Below are positions 62,109-64,000 of a stretch of 64,000 nt of DNA, in pieces. Source of the stretch: Litorimonas sp947503715. GTDB taxonomy: Bacteria; Pseudomonadota; Alphaproteobacteria; Caulobacterales; Maricaulaceae. The translations under genes and the position numbers were made by a program. The stretch is from contig NZ_CP189850.1 of NCBI RefSeq assembly GCF_050271975.1, forward strand, positions 310,001 to 374,000. The letters are read 5' to 3'. Numbering within the stretch: the first letter of the stretch is position 1; every line of letters begins with the position of its first letter. The notes under the pieces were generated by a model, which searched no databases, was not told the DNA's origin, and saw only the letters and a program-made list of their open reading frames with translations.

Positions 62109-62648
62109 TCAACCTTGCGGATTTGTCTCGCAGGCCTGTCCAACAGGGGGTGTCTCGGCCTTCTTGCGGCGGGGCACAATTTTAAAAACCGGCTTGGAAT
62201 ATTTGGAATAGCGAAGGGTGATGAGGACGGATTGCGCCTTGCGTTGGGCCGGCTCTACTGCTGTCTTACGCGCCGCACGGTAAATCGTCGTGGGAAGGGT
62301 TCCGGCAGCGCGACGGCAAGCCGCGAGCTTGCCCGGTTTTTGCGCGGCCTCGCCGATTTTCGTGATACGCGATCGGATGGGACCGATGACACCTGACGCC
62401 GTAATCCGAAACGGGGCATTGCTGGCAATCCGGTATGTCCGCTGTCCCGGCTTTTTTGACACCAGCTTGACCGCGACTTTGGGTTTGACGGAAAATTTAA
62501 CCCGGTCGGATGACCCGGCCGAGGCGGCGGCTGGGAAAAGCAGCATGCCCAGCAACGCAAAAATAGAGATGGACGCCTTTCGGCCTACCTCCGCTGCCGT
62601 GTCCTGAAGGTCATCAATTTTCTCTGGCGCAGAGGTCTCATTGTTCAT
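62109..62648 (-). CDS. basic exported protein of unknown function
   Basis: About 179 residues from ATG 62648; an ATG 16 codons upstream is less likely. A hydrophobic stretch ISIFALLGMLLFPAAASA follows ~30 polar residues, so it is a signal anchor or cleaved after ASA. The mature part is strongly basic: VKFSVKPKVAVKLVSKKPGQRTYRIASNAPFRITASG and RAARKTAVEPAQRKAQSVLITLRYSKYSKPVF. Two Cys. No family recognised. Confidence 0.65.
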   Translation of the reverse strand: MNNETSAPEKIDDLQDTAAEVGRKASISIFALLGMLLFPAAASAGSSDRVKFSVKPKVAVKLVSKKPGQRTYRIASNAPFRITASGVIGPIRSRITKIGEAAQKPGKLAACRRAAGTLPTTIYRAARKTAVEPAQRKAQSVLITLRYSKYSKPVFKIVPRRKKAETPPVGQACETNPQG

Positions 62649-62782
62649 GCTAGAGTTGTAGGCGAAAACTCTTAAGACTTTGAGGCTTCTTTTCATCTTT
62701 CATTAAATGCGAATAACAAAAGGTTAACATGCGCGCCCCCAGCCGGATGATGTTTTTGCTTTTTCTTGATTTCAAAAGCAGG

Positions 62783-64000
62783 TTAAGCGCTTCGTCTCAT
62801 CTTGTCAGCCGGAACCTGTACCACCTGCGTTCCGCGTCGCTCAATCCGTACGGGGAGTTGAATTGTGAAAACCGTTCCCTCCCCCACAACGCTCTGGACA
62901 TGGACCTTACCGCCCATACCCTCAACAAGGCCGCGCGTAATCGACAGGCCAAGCCCTGTGCCGGTTGTACCGGAGGACAGACGGTTATCGACTTGTTCAA
63001 AACGCGTGAAAACACGCCCCAAATCGGCTTCATCTATGCCCACGCCCGTATCCCGGACGAAGAGGCATAGCTCGGTTAGATCCTCACGAATTTGCCGGGA
63101 CTGCACGATGACATCAATCCGGCCCGATTCTGTAAATTTCACTGCGTTGCCGATGAGATTATTCGCGACTTGCCGCAAGCGCGACTCATCACTGATAATA
63201 TGTGTTGGGGTATCTCCCATCCAATGAAGCTCAAGCGCGAGATTTTTTTCGAGGGCTGCGGGACGGTTAAGAGCGACGAGGGACCCCAGCATTTTCTGTA
63301 AATCGAAAGACGCATAGGTAAATTGGGCTTTACCGGAATCCAATTTGGACAGGTCCAGCACATCATTGATGATCGTCACCAATCCGGTAGAGCACCCATC
63401 GATAATCTCAACGTATTGACGCTGCGTCGGTGTCATATCCGTCTTCATCATCAGGCCCGCCATCCCGATAACACCGTTTAAGGGCGTCCGGAGTTCATGA
63501 GACATATTGGCGAGAAAGTTGGATTTCGCGTAATCCGCTTCCCGAGCTAATTTGATGTTCTTTTCCAAGAGATCAAAAAGACGATGCATAGAGATAGAGA
63601 ACACGGCGAGACCCGTGGAGACGATGGAAAAGGCAATGGTCGTCTGAACCGCCCGCATGAAAGCGCGCGCTTGATAGTCAACGGGACTAACGCCAATCGG
63701 AACGGGCCAAGTGATAGACGCGCTGTAAAGAAACCAAACGAGCGCGAGCGAGAAATTCGCATAGACAAAGACCATGCGCCACCCCGATATAAACCCATTA
63801 ATGACAGCCCCCGCAACCAAGAGCGGCAACATCGCCGTATTAATGCCTGTTTGATCGGGGATAGATGTCGCCAATATCCCTATCAGCATCAGTGCCGAAT
63901 AAGCGATAGCATAGCCCGTAAACGCCTTCGTATAACGCAGAAGATGCGTCGCAGTGAATATAATGACCATGACACTCGCCGCGATCCAATGATCGAAAGT
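62783..64000 (-). CDS. sensor histidine kinase, 5' end beyond window
   Basis: Open to the window edge with no stop, so the N-terminus is missing. The visible part has about five membrane helices (to about residue 130), then HisKA with FLANMSHELRTPLNGVIGMAG (phospho-His), and HATPase_c with NLIGNAVKFT (N box), DTGVGID (G1), RFEQVD (F box) and GTGLGLSI (G2). A hybrid-style kinase without a receiver domain in view. The partner regulator and the signal are unknown. Confidence 0.92.
   Translation of the reverse strand, partial: TFDHWIAASVMVIIFTATHLLRYTKAFTGYAIAYSALMLIGILATSIPDQTGINTAMLPLLVAGAVINGFISGWRMVFVYANFSLALVWFLYSASITWPVPIGVSPVDYQARAFMRAVQTTIAFSIVSTGLAVFSISMHRLFDLLEKNIKLAREADYAKSNFLANMSHELRTPLNGVIGMAGLMMKTDMTPTQRQYVEIIDGCSTGLVTIINDVLDLSKLDSGKAQFTYASFDLQKMLGSLVALNRPAALEKNLALELHWMGDTPTHIISDESRLRQVANNLIGNAVKFTESGRIDVIVQSRQIREDLTELCLFVRDTGVGIDEADLGRVFTRFEQVDNRLSSGTTGTGLGLSITRGLVEGMGGKVHVQSVVGEGTVFTIQLPVRIERRGTQVVQVPADKMRRSA

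Overview
The window is chromosomal DNA from an alphaproteobacterium. The best fit is a marine relative of the Hyphomonadaceae/Robiginitomaculaceae; this is an inference from gene content, and no rRNA is present. Supporting signs are a DUF4167 protein behind prmC, a FYDLN-acid protein beside aroA-cmk, a PodJ-like polar scaffold, S16 with an Ala/Glu tail next to ffh, a DUF1523 operon, and very large calcium-binding RTX proteins. Most genes look moderately GC-rich; a few stretches are clearly AT-rich (5.95-6.37, 16.4-17.8 and 33.9-34.65 kb).

Layout. 0-3.4 kb: end of an alpha/beta hydrolase, a calcineurin-type phosphatase, RNA 2'-phosphotransferase, enoyl-CoA hydratase, a PaiB-like flavoprotein and a lipoprotein. 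3.5-8.7 kb: a dicarboxylate/amino-acid symporter and a minus-strand fatty-acid block (MerR regulator, two acyl-CoA dehydrogenases) headed by a 22-bp perfect palindrome. 8.9-17.8 kb: the PodJ-like protein, an acetyltransferase and an exported group (small lipoprotein, RTX-tailed subtilase, HExxH lipoprotein, AT-rich secreted protein of unknown function). 17.8-22.1 kb: infC (apparently with an AUC start), a glycosyltransferase, a hydrolase, prmC and DUF4167.

22.6-30.7 kb is an aromatic meta-cleavage regulon like the homoprotocatechuate (hpa) pathway. It has two minus-strand operons, a plus-strand FAH-family gene and a MarR-type regulator. Two nearly identical 18-bp operators sit before the two transcription starts. 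The ring-cleaving enzyme is a two-subunit LigAB type instead of the usual HpaD. The aldolase (HpaI) and the enzymes that make the catechol are not in the window.

30.7-38.8 kb holds the most intriguing unit: a tightly coupled minus-strand operon of coiled-coil protein, unknown protein, AAA+ ATPase, AT-rich double-HEPN protein, unknown protein, small membrane protein and DUF1523 membrane protein. It resembles an uncharacterised conserved operon, with a HEPN gene spliced in by 4-base overlaps on both sides. 38.9-45.0 kb: surface polysaccharide genes (UDP-glucose dehydrogenase, GT2, PglD/NeuD-like acetyltransferase, polytopic membrane protein, DegT aminotransferase).

45.2-53.7 kb: a 2181-residue RTX protein, divergent from a SARP-like regulator fused to an alpha/beta hydrolase. 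Their shared 401-bp spacer carries direct repeats with 11-12-base spacing and tandem leader hairpins. 53.7-64 kb: tRNA-Ala(GGC), FYDLN protein, aroA-cmk, an HtrA-type protease, a 1.2-kb gene-poor stretch full of inverted repeats, Dps, rpsP, ffh, a small exported protein and a sensor histidine kinase running off the end. There is no CRISPR array, prophage or insertion sequence.
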